In this document: positions 18,898 to 30,033 of the stretch, in pieces
How the letters are laid out: every line of letters starts with the position of its first letter
Position numbering within the stretch: position 1 is the first letter of the stretch
Program-made: the position numbers and the translations under genes
Notes under the pieces: model-generated
What the model saw: only the letters and a program-made list of their open reading frames with translations
The model's database searches: none
What the model was told of the DNA's origin: nothing
DNA from: Ruegeria aquimaris
Lineage (GTDB): Bacteria > Pseudomonadota > Alphaproteobacteria > Rhodobacterales > Rhodobacteraceae
Direction: 5' to 3'
Assembly (NCBI RefSeq): GCF_025751555.1
Contig: NZ_JAOWLB010000014.1
Span: 58,975-122,974, forward strand
DNA length: 64,000 nucleotides

Positions 18898-19565
18898 ACA
18901 TACTCGACTATCCTGATCGCGAGATGCTGGCCATCGACCTTGCCAATCACCTGGCCGGTGAGCTGGAGGCGGCGCTGCTGACCCACGAGACGGTGACGAT
19001 GGCGGTGCCGGGCGGCACCACGCCCGGGCCGGTATTCGACAGCCTCTGCGCGGCGGATGTGGAGTGGCACCGGGTGATCGTGCTGCCGACCGATGAACGC
19101 TGCGTGCCGCAGACGGACATGCGGTCGAACGCGCGGCTGATCACCGAGCGGCTGCTGGTGAACCGCGCCAGCGCGGCGCGGTTCCTGCCATTGTACCTTG
19201 AGGGGGCCGAGCCCGAGGATTGCCTGGCCGAGATCGAGGCGACGCTGGTGCCGAACCTGCCGATCTCGGTCCTGGTGCTGGGCATGGGGGCCGATATGCA
19301 CACTGCCTCGCTGTTTCCGGGCATGCCGGGGTTGGAGGCGGCGCTGGATGGCGATGCGCCCGCCTTGGCGGTTGCGCGGCCCCAGACCCAGCCGGAGGCG
19401 CGGATCACGCTGACCGGGCCGGTGCTGGACGGGGCCTTGTCGAAACATCTGATCATCTATGGCGAGGCCAAGCGCGCGGCGCTGGAACGCGCCATTTCGA
19501 TGCCGCCCGAGGAGGCGCCAATTGCGGCGGTTCTGGACGGAATAACAATACATTGGGCTGAATAG
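18894..19565 (+). CDS. pgl: 6-phosphogluconolactonase
   Basis: A 223-residue lactonase of the NagB/Pgl fold. VTMAVPGGTTPGPVFDSL is the phosphate-binding N-terminal block, WHRVIVLPTDERCVP contains the family's DER motif, and LVLGMGADMHTASLFPG is the GxGxDGHxASLFPG signature with Gly replaced by Met-His context variants. It hydrolyses the product of the overlapping zwf gene. Confidence 0.92.
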   Translation: MNILDYPDREMLAIDLANHLAGELEAALLTHETVTMAVPGGTTPGPVFDSLCAADVEWHRVIVLPTDERCVPQTDMRSNARLITERLLVNRASAARFLPLYLEGAEPEDCLAEIEATLVPNLPISVLVLGMGADMHTASLFPGMPGLEAALDGDAPALAVARPQTQPEARITLTGPVLDGALSKHLIIYGEAKRAALERAISMPPEEAPIAAVLDGITIHWAE

Positions 19566-19574
19566 GTAATTTTC

Positions 19575-21179
19575 ATGTTTCACGATTTGAACGCATTGCA
19601 CGCCGGTCTGGGCGGGCGCCGGATTGTTGATCTTTTTGCAAGCGATCCCGACCGCGTGGCGGGCTTCTCTGTCCAGCTCGGCGAGATGCTGCTGGATTAC
19701 TCCAAGACGCAAGTGGACGCCGAAGTGCGCGCGGCGCTGGTGGCGCTGTGCGACCGGGCCGGGCTGGCGGCGCGGCGCGACGCGATGTTTTCGGGCGCGC
19801 CGATCAACGAGACCGAGGGGCGCGCGGTGCTGCACACCGCTTTGCGCAATCTCGACGGTGGGCCGGTGTGGGTCGACGGGGCCGATGTGATGCCCGGGGT
19901 ACGGGCGACGCTGGACCGGATGCGCGCGTTTGCGGGCGCGGTGCGGTCGGGCCGGATCGCGGGCGCGGGCGGCGGTTTTACCGATGTGGTCAATATCGGC
20001 ATCGGCGGCTCGGACCTGGGACCGGCGATGGCGGTGCTGGCGCTGGCGCCTTATCACGACGGGCCGCGCTGCCATTTCGTATCGAATGTGGACGGGGCGC
20101 ATATTGCCGACACTTTGCGCGGGCTCGATCCGGCGCGAACGCTGGTGATTGTCGCATCGAAGACATTCACTACCATCGAGACGATGACCAATGCGCGCAC
20201 GGCGCGCGACTGGATGGTGGCGGGCGGTGGCGATCCGGCGCGGCAGTTCGCGGCCGTGTCGACGGCCGAGGACCGGACCGCCGCGTTCGGCATACCGGCA
20301 GGCCATGTCTTTGGCTTCGCCGATTGGGTCGGCGGGCGCTATTCGATGTGGGGGCCGATCGGGCTGAGCCTGATGCTGGCGGTGGGGCCCGAGGATTTCG
20401 ATGCCTTCCTGCGCGGCGGTCAGGCAATGGACCGGCATTTCCGGACCGCGCCCTGGACCCAGAACATGCCGGTGATGCTGGCTCTGGTGGGGATCTGGCA
20501 TCACCAGATCTGCGGTTATCCGAGCCGGGCGGTGCTGCCTTATGATCAGCGGCTGGCGCGGCTACCGGCCTATTTCCAGCAGCTGGAAATGGAATCGAAC
20601 GGCAAGTCGGTGGCGATGGATGGCACACCGCTGGCGCAGGCGGCGGGGCCTATTGTCTGGGGCGAGCCGGGCACCAATGGGCAGCACGCATTCTACCAGC
20701 TGATCCATCAGGGCAAACAGGTGGTGCCCTGCGAATTCATGCTGGCTGCGCGGGGGCATGAGCCCGAGCTGGCGCATCATCACCGGCTGCTGGTGGCCAA
20801 TTGCCTGGCGCAATCCGAGGCACTGATGCGCGGCCGTCCGCTGGAGGCGGCGCGCCGGATCGTGTCGGGAAAGGGGTTTGAGGGCGCCGAGCTGGAACGG
20901 CAGGCGCGGCACCGGGTGTTCGAGGGCAACCGCCCCTCCACCACGCTGATCTATCCGAAGCTGACGCCCGGGGTGCTGGGCGCGATCATCGCGCTTTACG
21001 AACACCGGGTGTTTGTCGAAGGGGTGATCATGGGCATCAACTCCTTCGATCAGTGGGGGGTGGAACTGGGCAAGGAACTGGCCACCTCGCTGGGCCCGAT
21101 CGTGGACGGGACCGAAAGTGCGGCGGCCAAGGACGGTTCGACCGCTGCTCTTGTCGCCTATGTTCTGCGCAGCCGCTAA
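19575..21179 (+). CDS. pgi: Glucose-6-phosphate isomerase
   Basis: A 534-residue isomerase. Signatures include [59 protein letters not shown], the active-site Glu region MESNGKS, and [17 protein letters not shown]. It begins 9 nt after pgl and is part of the same unit. In organisms that use the Entner-Doudoroff route it mainly recycles fructose 6-phosphate. The end overlaps the converging thioesterase gene by 4 nt. Confidence 0.96.
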   Translation: MFHDLNALHAGLGGRRIVDLFASDPDRVAGFSVQLGEMLLDYSKTQVDAEVRAALVALCDRAGLAARRDAMFSGAPINETEGRAVLHTALRNLDGGPVWVDGADVMPGVRATLDRMRAFAGAVRSGRIAGAGGGFTDVVNIGIGGSDLGPAMAVLALAPYHDGPRCHFVSNVDGAHIADTLRGLDPARTLVIVASKTFTTIETMTNARTARDWMVAGGGDPARQFAAVSTAEDRTAAFGIPAGHVFGFADWVGGRYSMWGPIGLSLMLAVGPEDFDAFLRGGQAMDRHFRTAPWTQNMPVMLALVGIWHHQICGYPSRAVLPYDQRLARLPAYFQQLEMESNGKSVAMDGTPLAQAAGPIVWGEPGTNGQHAFYQLIHQGKQVVPCEFMLAARGHEPELAHHHRLLVANCLAQSEALMRGRPLEAARRIVSGKGFEGAELERQARHRVFEGNRPSTTLIYPKLTPGVLGAIIALYEHRVFVEGVIMGINSFDQWGVELGKELATSLGPIVDGTESAAAKDGSTAALVAYVLRSR

Positions 21180-21646
21180 GCCGGCTGTGCGCCGTCGCGG
21201 TCGATGAACTGACGGGTCAGGCGGGCGGGCAGGGGGTATTTGCCCGAGCCGTCGGGCATCATCGCCACCATCACCGCCTCAAGCCGGGCGCGCAGGTCGC
21301 CGGACCAGAGCTGTTGCTCCATCGTGAAAGAGGACTGACGAAAGCCGGTGACGCGGGCGGTGACGATGTAATCCTCGTCCTGCACCATCTCGCGGACATA
21401 GTGGAGGTTGGCGTTGCGGATCACGATCCGGGGTTCCGGCCCGTCGAAGAACGGCCGGCAGAAGCTGTTCACATAGGCAACGCGAAGGGTTTCGAACCAC
21501 TCGACATAGGCCTTGTTGTTGACGTGGTTGAGGATGTCGAGCTCGGCAAAGCGCACCCGGTCGGCCAGCGCCAGCGGTTGCGGGGCGGTCAGTCCCTGGG
21601 CCAGTTGTTCCTGCGCGGAAAGCGGGGTGTGGTATCGAAGCTGCAT
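21176..21646 (-). CDS. Acyl-CoA thioesterase, hotdog fold
   Basis: A 156-residue protein of the 4-hydroxybenzoyl-CoA thioesterase/YbgC type. The motif [22 protein letters not shown] has the catalytic Asp and the HVNN element. The rest ([22 protein letters not shown]) fits the hotdog beta-sheet. Acyl substrate unknown. It lies divergently from dmdB, so its product might act on CoA thioesters from the same pathway, which is inference. Confidence 0.82.
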   Translation of the reverse strand: MQLRYHTPLSAQEQLAQGLTAPQPLALADRVRFAELDILNHVNNKAYVEWFETLRVAYVNSFCRPFFDGPEPRIVIRNANLHYVREMVQDEDYIVTARVTGFRQSSFTMEQQLWSGDLRARLEAVMVAMMPDGSGKYPLPARLTRQFIDRDGAQPA

Positions 21647-21821
21647 GACATCGGGCTAACTGTCGTGGCGGCACATGACAAGCGGGATATTGTCATGGCC
21701 TGCCGGTCTTGGCAGGGTGCCAGCGAGGGGAGGGAGGCGGCGCATGCGCGCCGCGATCCTGGAAATGATGGGAGGCTCTGCCACCGATGGCCGGTGCGCG
21801 GAGGCAGGAGAGGAGATGTCC

Positions 21822-23441
21822 ATGTTCGGACAGATGATGACGCAGCCGTTGTTGATTTCGTCCTTGATCGACCACGCCGCACGCTATCACCGGGAGACGC
21901 CGATCTGGTCGGTCAGCACCGGTGGCGGTATCGAGGAGACGAGCTGGGCCGGGATCGCGGCCAATGCGCGGCGCATGGGTTCGGCCCTGACGCGGCTGGG
22001 GCTGGCGCCGCAGGCGCGGGTGGCGACGCTGGCCTGGAACAACCGGCGTCATCTGGAACTTTATTACGGGGTGTCGGGGGCGGGGTTCGTGCTGCATACG
22101 ATCAACCCGCGCCTGTTCCCGGAACAGTTGATCTACATCATCAACCATGCCGAGGATAAGGTCATCTTTTTCGATGCCACCTTTGTGCCGCTGATCGCGG
22201 GCATCAGGGAGCATCTGGTCGGGGTCGAGCATCTGGTGTTGATGGGGCCGCGCGACGATGCGGCGGCGGCGGCGCTGCCGGGGCTGGAATTTTACGACGA
22301 GTTGATCGAGACGGGCGATGCCGGGTTTGACTGGCCGGAACTGGACGAGCGCACCGCGTCGAGCCTGTGTTACACTTCGGGGACAACGGGGCATCCTAAG
22401 GGCGTGCTCTATTCGCATCGCTCCACCATGCTGCACAGTTTCGGGTCGAACACGCCAGATTGCATCGGCTTCTCGGCCGCAGACGTGGTGCTGCCGGTGG
22501 TGCCGATGTTCCATGTCAACGCCTGGGGTACGCCTTATGCCTGCGCCATGGTGGGCGCCAGCATTGTGCTGCCGGGTCCGGACCTGCATGGCGATGCGCT
22601 GGTGGGGCTGATCGACCAGTACGGCGTGACCATCGCGCTGGGGGTGCCGACGATCTGGCAGGGGCTGCTGGCGGTGGCGAAGGCCAAAGGCAGCAAGCTG
22701 GAGAGCCTGACGCGAACGGTGATCGGTGGCTCGGCCTGCCCGCCGTCGATGATAGCCACCTTCCGCGACGTTTATGGCGTGGACACGATCCATGCCTGGG
22801 GCATGTCCGAGATGAGCCCGCTGGGCACCACCAACCAGCCATTGGCCAAGCACCGGGCGTTGCCGGTCGAGGCGCAGCACAAGCTGCGCGAGAACCAGGG
22901 GCGGCCGCCCTATGGGGTCGAGCTGAAGATCGTCGATGACGATGGCAAGACGCTGCCCAATGACGGGGTGACGCAGGGCGATCTGATGGTGCGCGGGCAT
23001 TGGGTGCTGGACGGGTACTTCCAGATGCAAGGCACCGAAGTCTTGCAGGACGGCTGGTTTGCCACCGGCGATGTGGCGACGCTGGACCCGGATGGATACA
23101 TGACCATCCGCGACCGGTCCAAGGACATCATCAAATCGGGTGGCGAATGGATCAGCTCGGTCGAGCTGGAGAATATCGCCGTGGCCCATCCCAAGCTGGC
23201 CACCGCTGCCGTGGTCGGCGTGCCGCATCCCAAATGGGACGAACGCCCGCTGTTGGTGGCGGTCAAGGCCGAGGGGGAAGACCCCAGTGAGGCGGAGCTG
23301 CTGGAGTATTTCGATGGCAAGATCGCAAAGTGGCAGGTGCCGGACAAGGCGGTGTTTGTCGACGCGCTGCCGCTGAATGCCACGGGCAAGGTGCTGAAGC
23401 GAACCCTGCGGGAACAGTTCAAGGATGCGCTGACCGGTTAG
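21822..23441 (+). CDS. dmdB: Acyl-CoA ligase, probable 3-methylmercaptopropionate-CoA ligase (DmdB)
   Basis: A 539-residue AMP-forming ligase. The P-loop block is SLCYTSGTTGHPKGVLYSH, the adenylate site HAWGMSEMSPLG, and the hinge and C-domain DGYMTIRDRSKDIIKSGGEW with the catalytic Lys in LNATGKVLKRTLRE. From memory the whole protein is very close to DmdB of Ruegeria, which activates methylmercaptopropionate in the DMSP demethylation pathway. Its place beside zwf-pgl-pgi also fits my memory of that genus. Start chosen by the GAGGAG 6 nt upstream. dmdA, dmdC and dmdD are not present here, and a medium-chain fatty acid ligase remains possible. Confidence 0.75.
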   Translation: MFGQMMTQPLLISSLIDHAARYHRETPIWSVSTGGGIEETSWAGIAANARRMGSALTRLGLAPQARVATLAWNNRRHLELYYGVSGAGFVLHTINPRLFPEQLIYIINHAEDKVIFFDATFVPLIAGIREHLVGVEHLVLMGPRDDAAAAALPGLEFYDELIETGDAGFDWPELDERTASSLCYTSGTTGHPKGVLYSHRSTMLHSFGSNTPDCIGFSAADVVLPVVPMFHVNAWGTPYACAMVGASIVLPGPDLHGDALVGLIDQYGVTIALGVPTIWQGLLAVAKAKGSKLESLTRTVIGGSACPPSMIATFRDVYGVDTIHAWGMSEMSPLGTTNQPLAKHRALPVEAQHKLRENQGRPPYGVELKIVDDDGKTLPNDGVTQGDLMVRGHWVLDGYFQMQGTEVLQDGWFATGDVATLDPDGYMTIRDRSKDIIKSGGEWISSVELENIAVAHPKLATAAVVGVPHPKWDERPLLVAVKAEGEDPSEAELLEYFDGKIAKWQVPDKAVFVDALPLNATGKVLKRTLREQFKDALTG

Positions 23442-23472
23442 GTTCAGCAGCATCGAACAACAATTGCTTCTG

Positions 23473-23498
23473 GCCCGGAGAACATCCGTTTTCCGGGC
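23473..23498 (+). terminator. Weak hairpin after dmdB
   Basis: GCCCGGA / TCCGGGC stem (7 bp) with a 12-nt loop, about 30 nt beyond the dmdB stop. No clean T-run follows, so it is a possible rather than convincing terminator. Confidence 0.4.
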
Positions 23499-23545
23499 AT
23501 TTATCCGCTCTGGACAACAGAACAGGGAAAAGCCATCTGAGATTT

Positions 23546-23619
23546 TGGAGCGGGTAGCGGGAATCGAACCCGCACTTCAGGCTTGGGAAGCCGGCGCGCT
23601 ACCACTACACCATACCCGC
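23546..23619 (-). tRNA. tRNA-Gly (anticodon CCC)
   Basis: Folds as a 74-nt cloverleaf. The acceptor pair is GCGGGTA / TACCCGC, the T-arm GCGGG-TTCGATT-CCCGC, the anticodon loop TTCCCAA, and the discriminator T is followed by an encoded CCA. The D-arm GTGT/GCGC is closed by wobble pairs and the anticodon stem has one C-T mismatch. It stands alone between dmdB and a methyltransferase gene, with no integrase beside it. Confidence 0.93.
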
Positions 23620-23656
23620 GCTCTCCGGGATCGAATACGCAAGTGTCAAGGCGGCG

Positions 23657-24514
23657 TCAAGCGGTTCGCGCGCGCCGGGCCTGGAACAGGTTGATGGTGG
23701 CGGGCATCAGGACCCGACCGTCCTCGACGTAAGGTTCGAGCGCCGCGCTGACCGCGTCGCGGATGGCGGCCTCGTCCGCCTCGGACCCGTCGAAATGGGC
23801 CAGAACGCGCGCGGCGGGTCCCAGGCGGGTACAGAGCGCCGAGGCTCCCGTTAGCCCGCCGGGCGGGGTCAGGTTCAAATCGGAGGCCCGCGCTTCGATA
23901 TCGGCCAGCCCGGCCTTGGCCATCAGGCCGGTGACCCGGTCGATATCATGAAAGGCCAGTGGACCCGGCGCGTTGCGGTCGACCTTGGGCATCTGGCCCA
24001 GCCGGTCGGTGGCGGCGCGATGCGGAATGTAGAACCAGGGGTTTCCAGCCAGCGGCCCCCATGCGGCAAAGGTCATGCGCCCGCCGGGTTTCAGCGCCCG
24101 CGCGATGTTGGCGAAAGCCGCCACGTTGTCGGAAAAGAACATCATGCCAAAGCGCGAGATCATAGCGTCGCGGTCGGCCGGGGCAAAGGGCTCGGTCTGG
24201 GCATCGGCAAGGGCGTATTCCACGTTGCCCATTCCACTGCTGCGCTGCCGGGCGCGGTCCAGGAAGGGGGTCGAGATATCGACGCCCAGCGCGTGGCCGG
24301 TTGGCCCCACTGCGCGGGCGGCCGCAAGGGTGACGTCGCCCAGGCCGCAGCCGATATCCAGCACACGCTGGCCCGGTTCCAGCGCGGCACGGTCGAGCAG
24401 CAGATCGACCACCGGCGCAAAAGAGGCGGCGATCTGCTCTTCAAAGGTGAGCCACTTCATGCCCGAAGCGGATTTACCCCAATACTCGGCCTGATCCTGG
24501 TTTGTCGCTGTCAT
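23657..24514 (-). CDS. Class I SAM-dependent methyltransferase
   Basis: A 285-residue protein with motif I RVLDIGCGLGDVTLAAA, the acidic end of beta-2 in GHALGVDIS, motif II DRDAMISRFGMMFF, and LKPGGRMTFAAWG, as in UbiE-like enzymes. AAAGGGAGG lies 5 nt before the ATG. The start is 22 nt after the stop of the ASKHA protein gene, so they are likely co-transcribed. The methyl acceptor is unknown. Confidence 0.8.
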   Translation of the reverse strand: MTATNQDQAEYWGKSASGMKWLTFEEQIAASFAPVVDLLLDRAALEPGQRVLDIGCGLGDVTLAAARAVGPTGHALGVDISTPFLDRARQRSSGMGNVEYALADAQTEPFAPADRDAMISRFGMMFFSDNVAAFANIARALKPGGRMTFAAWGPLAGNPWFYIPHRAATDRLGQMPKVDRNAPGPLAFHDIDRVTGLMAKAGLADIEARASDLNLTPPGGLTGASALCTRLGPAARVLAHFDGSEADEAAIRDAVSAALEPYVEDGRVLMPATINLFQARRARTA

Positions 24515-24536
24515 GATGCCTCCCTTTCGGGGGGCA

Positions 24537-26582
24537 TCATGCCCTGCGGCGTCGGCGGCGGCCAGACCCGTCGTCGTCGCCGCCGCCGGTGTTGAAGGAC
24601 ACCTTGGGCAGGGTGACGACCGAATAGAGGTCCGGGAACGGGTCGGTCTTGTGCGGGATCGCGTTGGCGGCCACGAAATGATCCTGGAACTTGGGTTCGA
24701 TCGCGGTCTCGACCTTGGTGATCTCGCGCACCACACGCTCGATCTCGGCCCGGGCGCCGATGTTCGACAGGGCGATACGGGCGCCGGTGCCGGCGGCATT
24801 GCCGGCGCTGGTGACCTTGTCGAGCGGCGCGTCGGGGATCATGCCCAGCACCATCGCGTGCTTGGTCGAGATATGGGCGCCAAAGGCCCCGGCCAGCACG
24901 ATCCGGTCGACCCGGTCGACCCCCATCTCGTCCATCAACAGGCGCGCACCGGCATAGAGCGCCGATTTCGCCAGCTGGATGGCGCGGATATCGCCCTGGG
25001 TCACGGTGATGCGCGGGCCGCCGGTTTCCGAGGCGTCGTGCAGCAGATAGGAATGGGTGCGCCCTTCGGGCACGCAGCGGGAGGTGCCGGTCTGCTCGGC
25101 CGAGCCGATCAGGCCGCTTTCGTCCAGAAGGCCCGCCATGCGCATCTCTGCCACGGCCTCGATGATGCCCGAGCCGCAGATGCCGGTGATGCCGGTGGTG
25201 GCGATGTCGGTGTCAAAGCCTTCTTCGTCGGACCATTTGTCGGAACCGATGACGCGGAAGCGGGGGGCCTTGGTGATGGGATCGATCTCGATCCGCTCGA
25301 TGGCGCCGGGGGCGGCGCGTTGGCCCGAGCTGATCTGCGCGCCCTCGAAGGCGGGGCCGGTGGGCGAGGAACAGGCCAGAACCCGGGTGGTGTTGCCCAG
25401 CAGGATCTCGGCATTGGTGCCGACATCGACGATCAGTACCAGATCCTCGGACTTGCCAGGTTCCTCGGACAGTGCCACGGCGGCGCAGTCTGCGCCCACA
25501 TGGCCCGCGATGCAGGGCAGGATATAGACCTGCGCGCGCGGGTTCATCGCATCGAGCCCCATCTCGCGGGCGGGCAGCGACAGGCTGTCAGAGGTGGTGA
25601 GCGCAAAGGGCGCCTGGCCCAGTTCGACCGGGTCGAGGCCCAGGAGAAGGTGGTGCATCACCGGGTTGCAGACGAACACGGTTTCGACGATCTGACGCGG
25701 CTCGATGCCGCCCTCAGTGGCGATGGAGCGGGTGAGGTCGTTGATCGCCTCGCGCACGGCCGCCGTCATCTCGCGGTCGCCGCCGGGGTTCATCATCGAA
25801 TAGCTGACCCGGCTCATCAGATCCTCACCAAAGCGGATCTGGGGGTTCATCAGGCCGCTGGAGGCCTTGACCTCGCCATTGCGCAGGTCGCACAGATGCG
25901 CGGCGATGGTGGTGGAGCCGAGGTCGATGGCAAGGCCATAGATCCGTTCCTCGGAATAGCCGGGCCAGATTTCCAGAATCCGGTGGCTGGTGTCATTGTG
26001 CCCCTTGTGCAGGGCCACGGTGACCTTCCACTCTCCCTTGCGCAGGGCCGGTTGCAGCTTGGCCAGCAGCGACAGGTCGGCGGTGACCTCGCCAATGCCC
26101 CATTGCGCCTTGAGCGCGCGTTGCAGACGTTCGAGATCGCCGGTCGGCTCGTGCATGTCGGGTTCCTCGACCGCGACGAAATAGAGATGCGTGGCCGGGT
26201 CCATGGTGATGGCGCGGGCGGTGGCGGCCTTGCGCACCACCTGGCGGTGGACCTGGCTTTCGGGGGGCACGTCGATCACCACGTCGCCCTGAACGGTGGC
26301 CTGACAGCCAAGGCGGCGGCCTTCTTTCAGGCCGCGCTTGTCCTGATAGCGCTGTTCGACCGCGTTCCATTCGCTGAGCGCGCCGTCGCGCACGGTGACG
26401 CCATGTTTGGGAAACTCGCCATAGGACGGGGTGATCTGGCATTTCGAGCAGATGCCGCGCCCGCCGCAGACCGAATCGAGATCGACGCCCAATTGCCGCG
26501 CGGCGGTCAGGATCGGGGTGCCGACGGGAAAATGGCCCCGCTTGCCCGAGGGGGTGAATACGACGAGGGGATCGCTGCTCAT
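24537..26582 (-). CDS. ASKHA-domain 2Fe-2S protein (RamA/RACo-like corrinoid reactivator)
   Basis: A 681-residue protein. The N-terminal ferredoxin domain has the 2Fe-2S set CGGRGICSKC plus LGCQAT near residues 37-100. A linker follows, then an ATPase of the ASKHA fold with YGLAIDLGSTTIAAHL, LIVDVGTNAEILLG and IVLAGAFGAHIS. Relatives reductively reactivate corrinoid proteins. In related roseobacters a RamA-like protein has been connected to a split B12-dependent methionine synthase; that is from memory, and whether this is the same protein is inference. The tail is very basic (GRRRRRRA). In-frame codons upstream to 27197 are antisense clutter. Confidence 0.82.
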   Translation of the reverse strand: MSSDPLVVFTPSGKRGHFPVGTPILTAARQLGVDLDSVCGGRGICSKCQITPSYGEFPKHGVTVRDGALSEWNAVEQRYQDKRGLKEGRRLGCQATVQGDVVIDVPPESQVHRQVVRKAATARAITMDPATHLYFVAVEEPDMHEPTGDLERLQRALKAQWGIGEVTADLSLLAKLQPALRKGEWKVTVALHKGHNDTSHRILEIWPGYSEERIYGLAIDLGSTTIAAHLCDLRNGEVKASSGLMNPQIRFGEDLMSRVSYSMMNPGGDREMTAAVREAINDLTRSIATEGGIEPRQIVETVFVCNPVMHHLLLGLDPVELGQAPFALTTSDSLSLPAREMGLDAMNPRAQVYILPCIAGHVGADCAAVALSEEPGKSEDLVLIVDVGTNAEILLGNTTRVLACSSPTGPAFEGAQISSGQRAAPGAIERIEIDPITKAPRFRVIGSDKWSDEEGFDTDIATTGITGICGSGIIEAVAEMRMAGLLDESGLIGSAEQTGTSRCVPEGRTHSYLLHDASETGGPRITVTQGDIRAIQLAKSALYAGARLLMDEMGVDRVDRIVLAGAFGAHISTKHAMVLGMIPDAPLDKVTSAGNAAGTGARIALSNIGARAEIERVVREITKVETAIEPKFQDHFVAANAIPHKTDPFPDLYSVVTLPKVSFNTGGGDDDGSGRRRRRRA

Positions 26583-26730
26583 GCTATTGCCTTCCGGTCT
26601 ACCGATTGTGCGCGACAATATTGTGTTTTGCGCCAGCGGAAAGGCGGCGCGCGGCATTTTCCTGTCCGGGGGCGGCATTCGGGCGAAAAAGATACGCCGC
26701 GAATGTGAGTTTCGACGTGGGGTCGTGTCG

Positions 26731-27165
26731 CTATGCCACCGGTTCCGACAGGAAATCCCGGGCCTCGTCCAGTGTCTTGCAGACACGGGCGCTGACACGG
26801 TCGCCAAAGCGGGACAGGGTGTTAGCCTCCCAGTCGGCCACCCAGGCATCGTCCTGGCCGGATTCGGGGAGCGGCGGGATGAGCACGAATTTCCGCAAAG
26901 GCGAATCCAGAACGGCGGCGCGGAAGTCCTCGCCGCTGACCCATTCGTAGTCACGTTCGGAAAGCGCATGGGGCGAGGTCGAGACATCGGCGACCCAGTG
27001 TTCGACCTTGTTGGTGCGCACCCAGGCCAGCACCGCCAGGACCGCGTCGCGGACGCGGGTTCCTTCATCGTATTCGCTGTACCATTTGAGGTAGACCGCC
27101 TGAAGCGCGGGCTGCCAGGTGACCCGGACCAGACCCTCGGCATGGTGAACGACGAATTCCGCCAT
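26731..27165 (-). CDS. Hypothetical protein, 144 residues
   Basis: A soluble acidic protein beginning MAEFVVHHAEGLVRVTWQPA and containing VEHWVADVSTSPHALSERDYEW and a Pro-rich IPPLPESGQDD. AAGGAG lies 7 nt upstream. The strand-helix pattern around VEHWVADVS resembles STAS/SpoIIAA-like folds, but I cannot assign a family. It is in line with the CoA-transferase upstream (87 bp) and the ASKHA protein downstream (148 bp, nothing visible in it). Confidence 0.65.
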   Translation of the reverse strand: MAEFVVHHAEGLVRVTWQPALQAVYLKWYSEYDEGTRVRDAVLAVLAWVRTNKVEHWVADVSTSPHALSERDYEWVSGEDFRAAVLDSPLRKFVLIPPLPESGQDDAWVADWEANTLSRFGDRVSARVCKTLDEARDFLSEPVA

Positions 27166-27252
27166 CCGCTTCGCTCCTTGTGTGGTGCAGGTCCCAAGGC
27201 AGCTTACCCGGTTTTGGCGGTAATTTCCATTGCCGAGGGCAGGGCTGTCCGA

Positions 27253-28410
27253 TCAGGCTTCTGGCTCCTGATCGAGCCATGCGAGGATCGCGCTACGGTC
27301 TTCGTCCAGCGCGGGCGCGGCGGCGCGGGTGGTGGGATCGGGCAGGGCCGACATCTTGATCGGGTTGCCGGCAGCGACATAGGCCGGTGCGCCGTCGCGG
27401 TCCAGAATGTCGACCACCATGTTGCGGGCACGGATCTGGGGGTCTTTCAGAACTTCGGCCACGTTCTGGATCGGGCCGGTGGGGACGCCCGCGCGAGTCA
27501 GCAGCGCGATCCAATGCGCCTTGGGCCGGTCGAGCGTTACCGCCTCGATCAGGCGTTTCAAGAGGCGGGCATTCTGGCAGCGGGCCGGGTTGGTGGCAAA
27601 GCGCGGATCACCGGCGAGCGGCAGTTGAAGCGCGGTACACAGCTTGGCAAAGAGCGCGTCGTTTCCGGCCGCGATGACAAAGAGGCCGTCTTCGGCATGG
27701 AAGGTTTCGAACGGGGTGATCGAGGGGTGGCGCGCGCCCGAGGGGCGCGGCGGCTGTCCCGTTGCTGTCGTGATTGCGATCGCATGTTCCAGAAGTGCCA
27801 GCTGGCTGTCGAGCATGGAGATGTCGATCTTCTGCCCCTTGCCGCCGCGCTCGACCTCCAGCCGCGCGGCCAGCACGCCCTGGGCCAGAAACATCCCGGC
27901 CACGATATCGCCGATCGAGGCGCCGACGCGCACCGGCTCGCGGTCGCGCTCGCCGGTGATCGACATCACCCCGCCGCGCGCCTGCACCACCATGTCATAG
28001 GCGGGGCGCTCGGCCTCGGGGCCGGTATGGCCAAAGCCCGAGACCGCGCCATAGATCAGTTTGGGGTGTCGCGCATGCAGCGCCTCCCAGCCGTAACCCA
28101 GGCGCTCCATCACGCCGGGGCGGTAGTTTTCCAGAAGAATGTCGGCGCGCGCCAGCAGCCTCTCGAAGATCACGCGATCCTCGGGCGATTTCAGGTCCAG
28201 CGCGATGCTTTCCTTGCCGTGGTTGATGGCGGCGAAATAGGCGCTCTCGCCGTTTTTGAACGGCGGAAAGGCGCGGGTGTCGTCGCCGGTGCCGGGGCGT
28301 TCGACCTTGATCACCCTTGCCCCCAGATCGGCCAGCGTCATGCTGGCATATGGTCCGGCCAGAACATGGGTCAGGTCGAGGATGAGAATGCCGTCGAGGG
28401 GTCCGGGCAT
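27253..28410 (-). CDS. CoA-transferase family III (CaiB/Frc type)
   Basis: A 385-residue protein with LDLTHVLAGPYASMTLADLGARVIKVERPGTGDDTR, where the Asp of the CoA-binding/catalytic region lies further on in NYRPGVMERLGYG and FGHTGPEAERPAYDMVVQA. GHxxxx..PYD-like GPEAERPAYD is the usual family III signature. AAGGA lies 8 nt before the chosen ATG. It moves CoA between carboxylic acids; the substrate pair is unknown. Confidence 0.87.
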   Translation of the reverse strand: MPGPLDGILILDLTHVLAGPYASMTLADLGARVIKVERPGTGDDTRAFPPFKNGESAYFAAINHGKESIALDLKSPEDRVIFERLLARADILLENYRPGVMERLGYGWEALHARHPKLIYGAVSGFGHTGPEAERPAYDMVVQARGGVMSITGERDREPVRVGASIGDIVAGMFLAQGVLAARLEVERGGKGQKIDISMLDSQLALLEHAIAITTATGQPPRPSGARHPSITPFETFHAEDGLFVIAAGNDALFAKLCTALQLPLAGDPRFATNPARCQNARLLKRLIEAVTLDRPKAHWIALLTRAGVPTGPIQNVAEVLKDPQIRARNMVVDILDRDGAPAYVAAGNPIKMSALPDPTTRAAAPALDEDRSAILAWLDQEPEA

Positions 28411-28536
28411 GAGATGTTCCTTGGTCTGTTTGCGCACACATAGGGATAGCGCCGCAGGGTGACAGTGCCTTGACACAGATCAGTCCCGGGGTGGGGCCGG
28501 GTTTTCTTGCCTCAGGCCCTTTTCCCTCTCGGGTAA

Positions 28537-30032
<1,496 letters not shown>

Positions 30033-30033
<1 letters not shown>

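Noticed and set aside
21693..23453. A 586-codon frame antisense to dmdB
   Set aside because: Shadow frame; the plus strand encodes a complete acyl-CoA ligase with a strong ribosome site.
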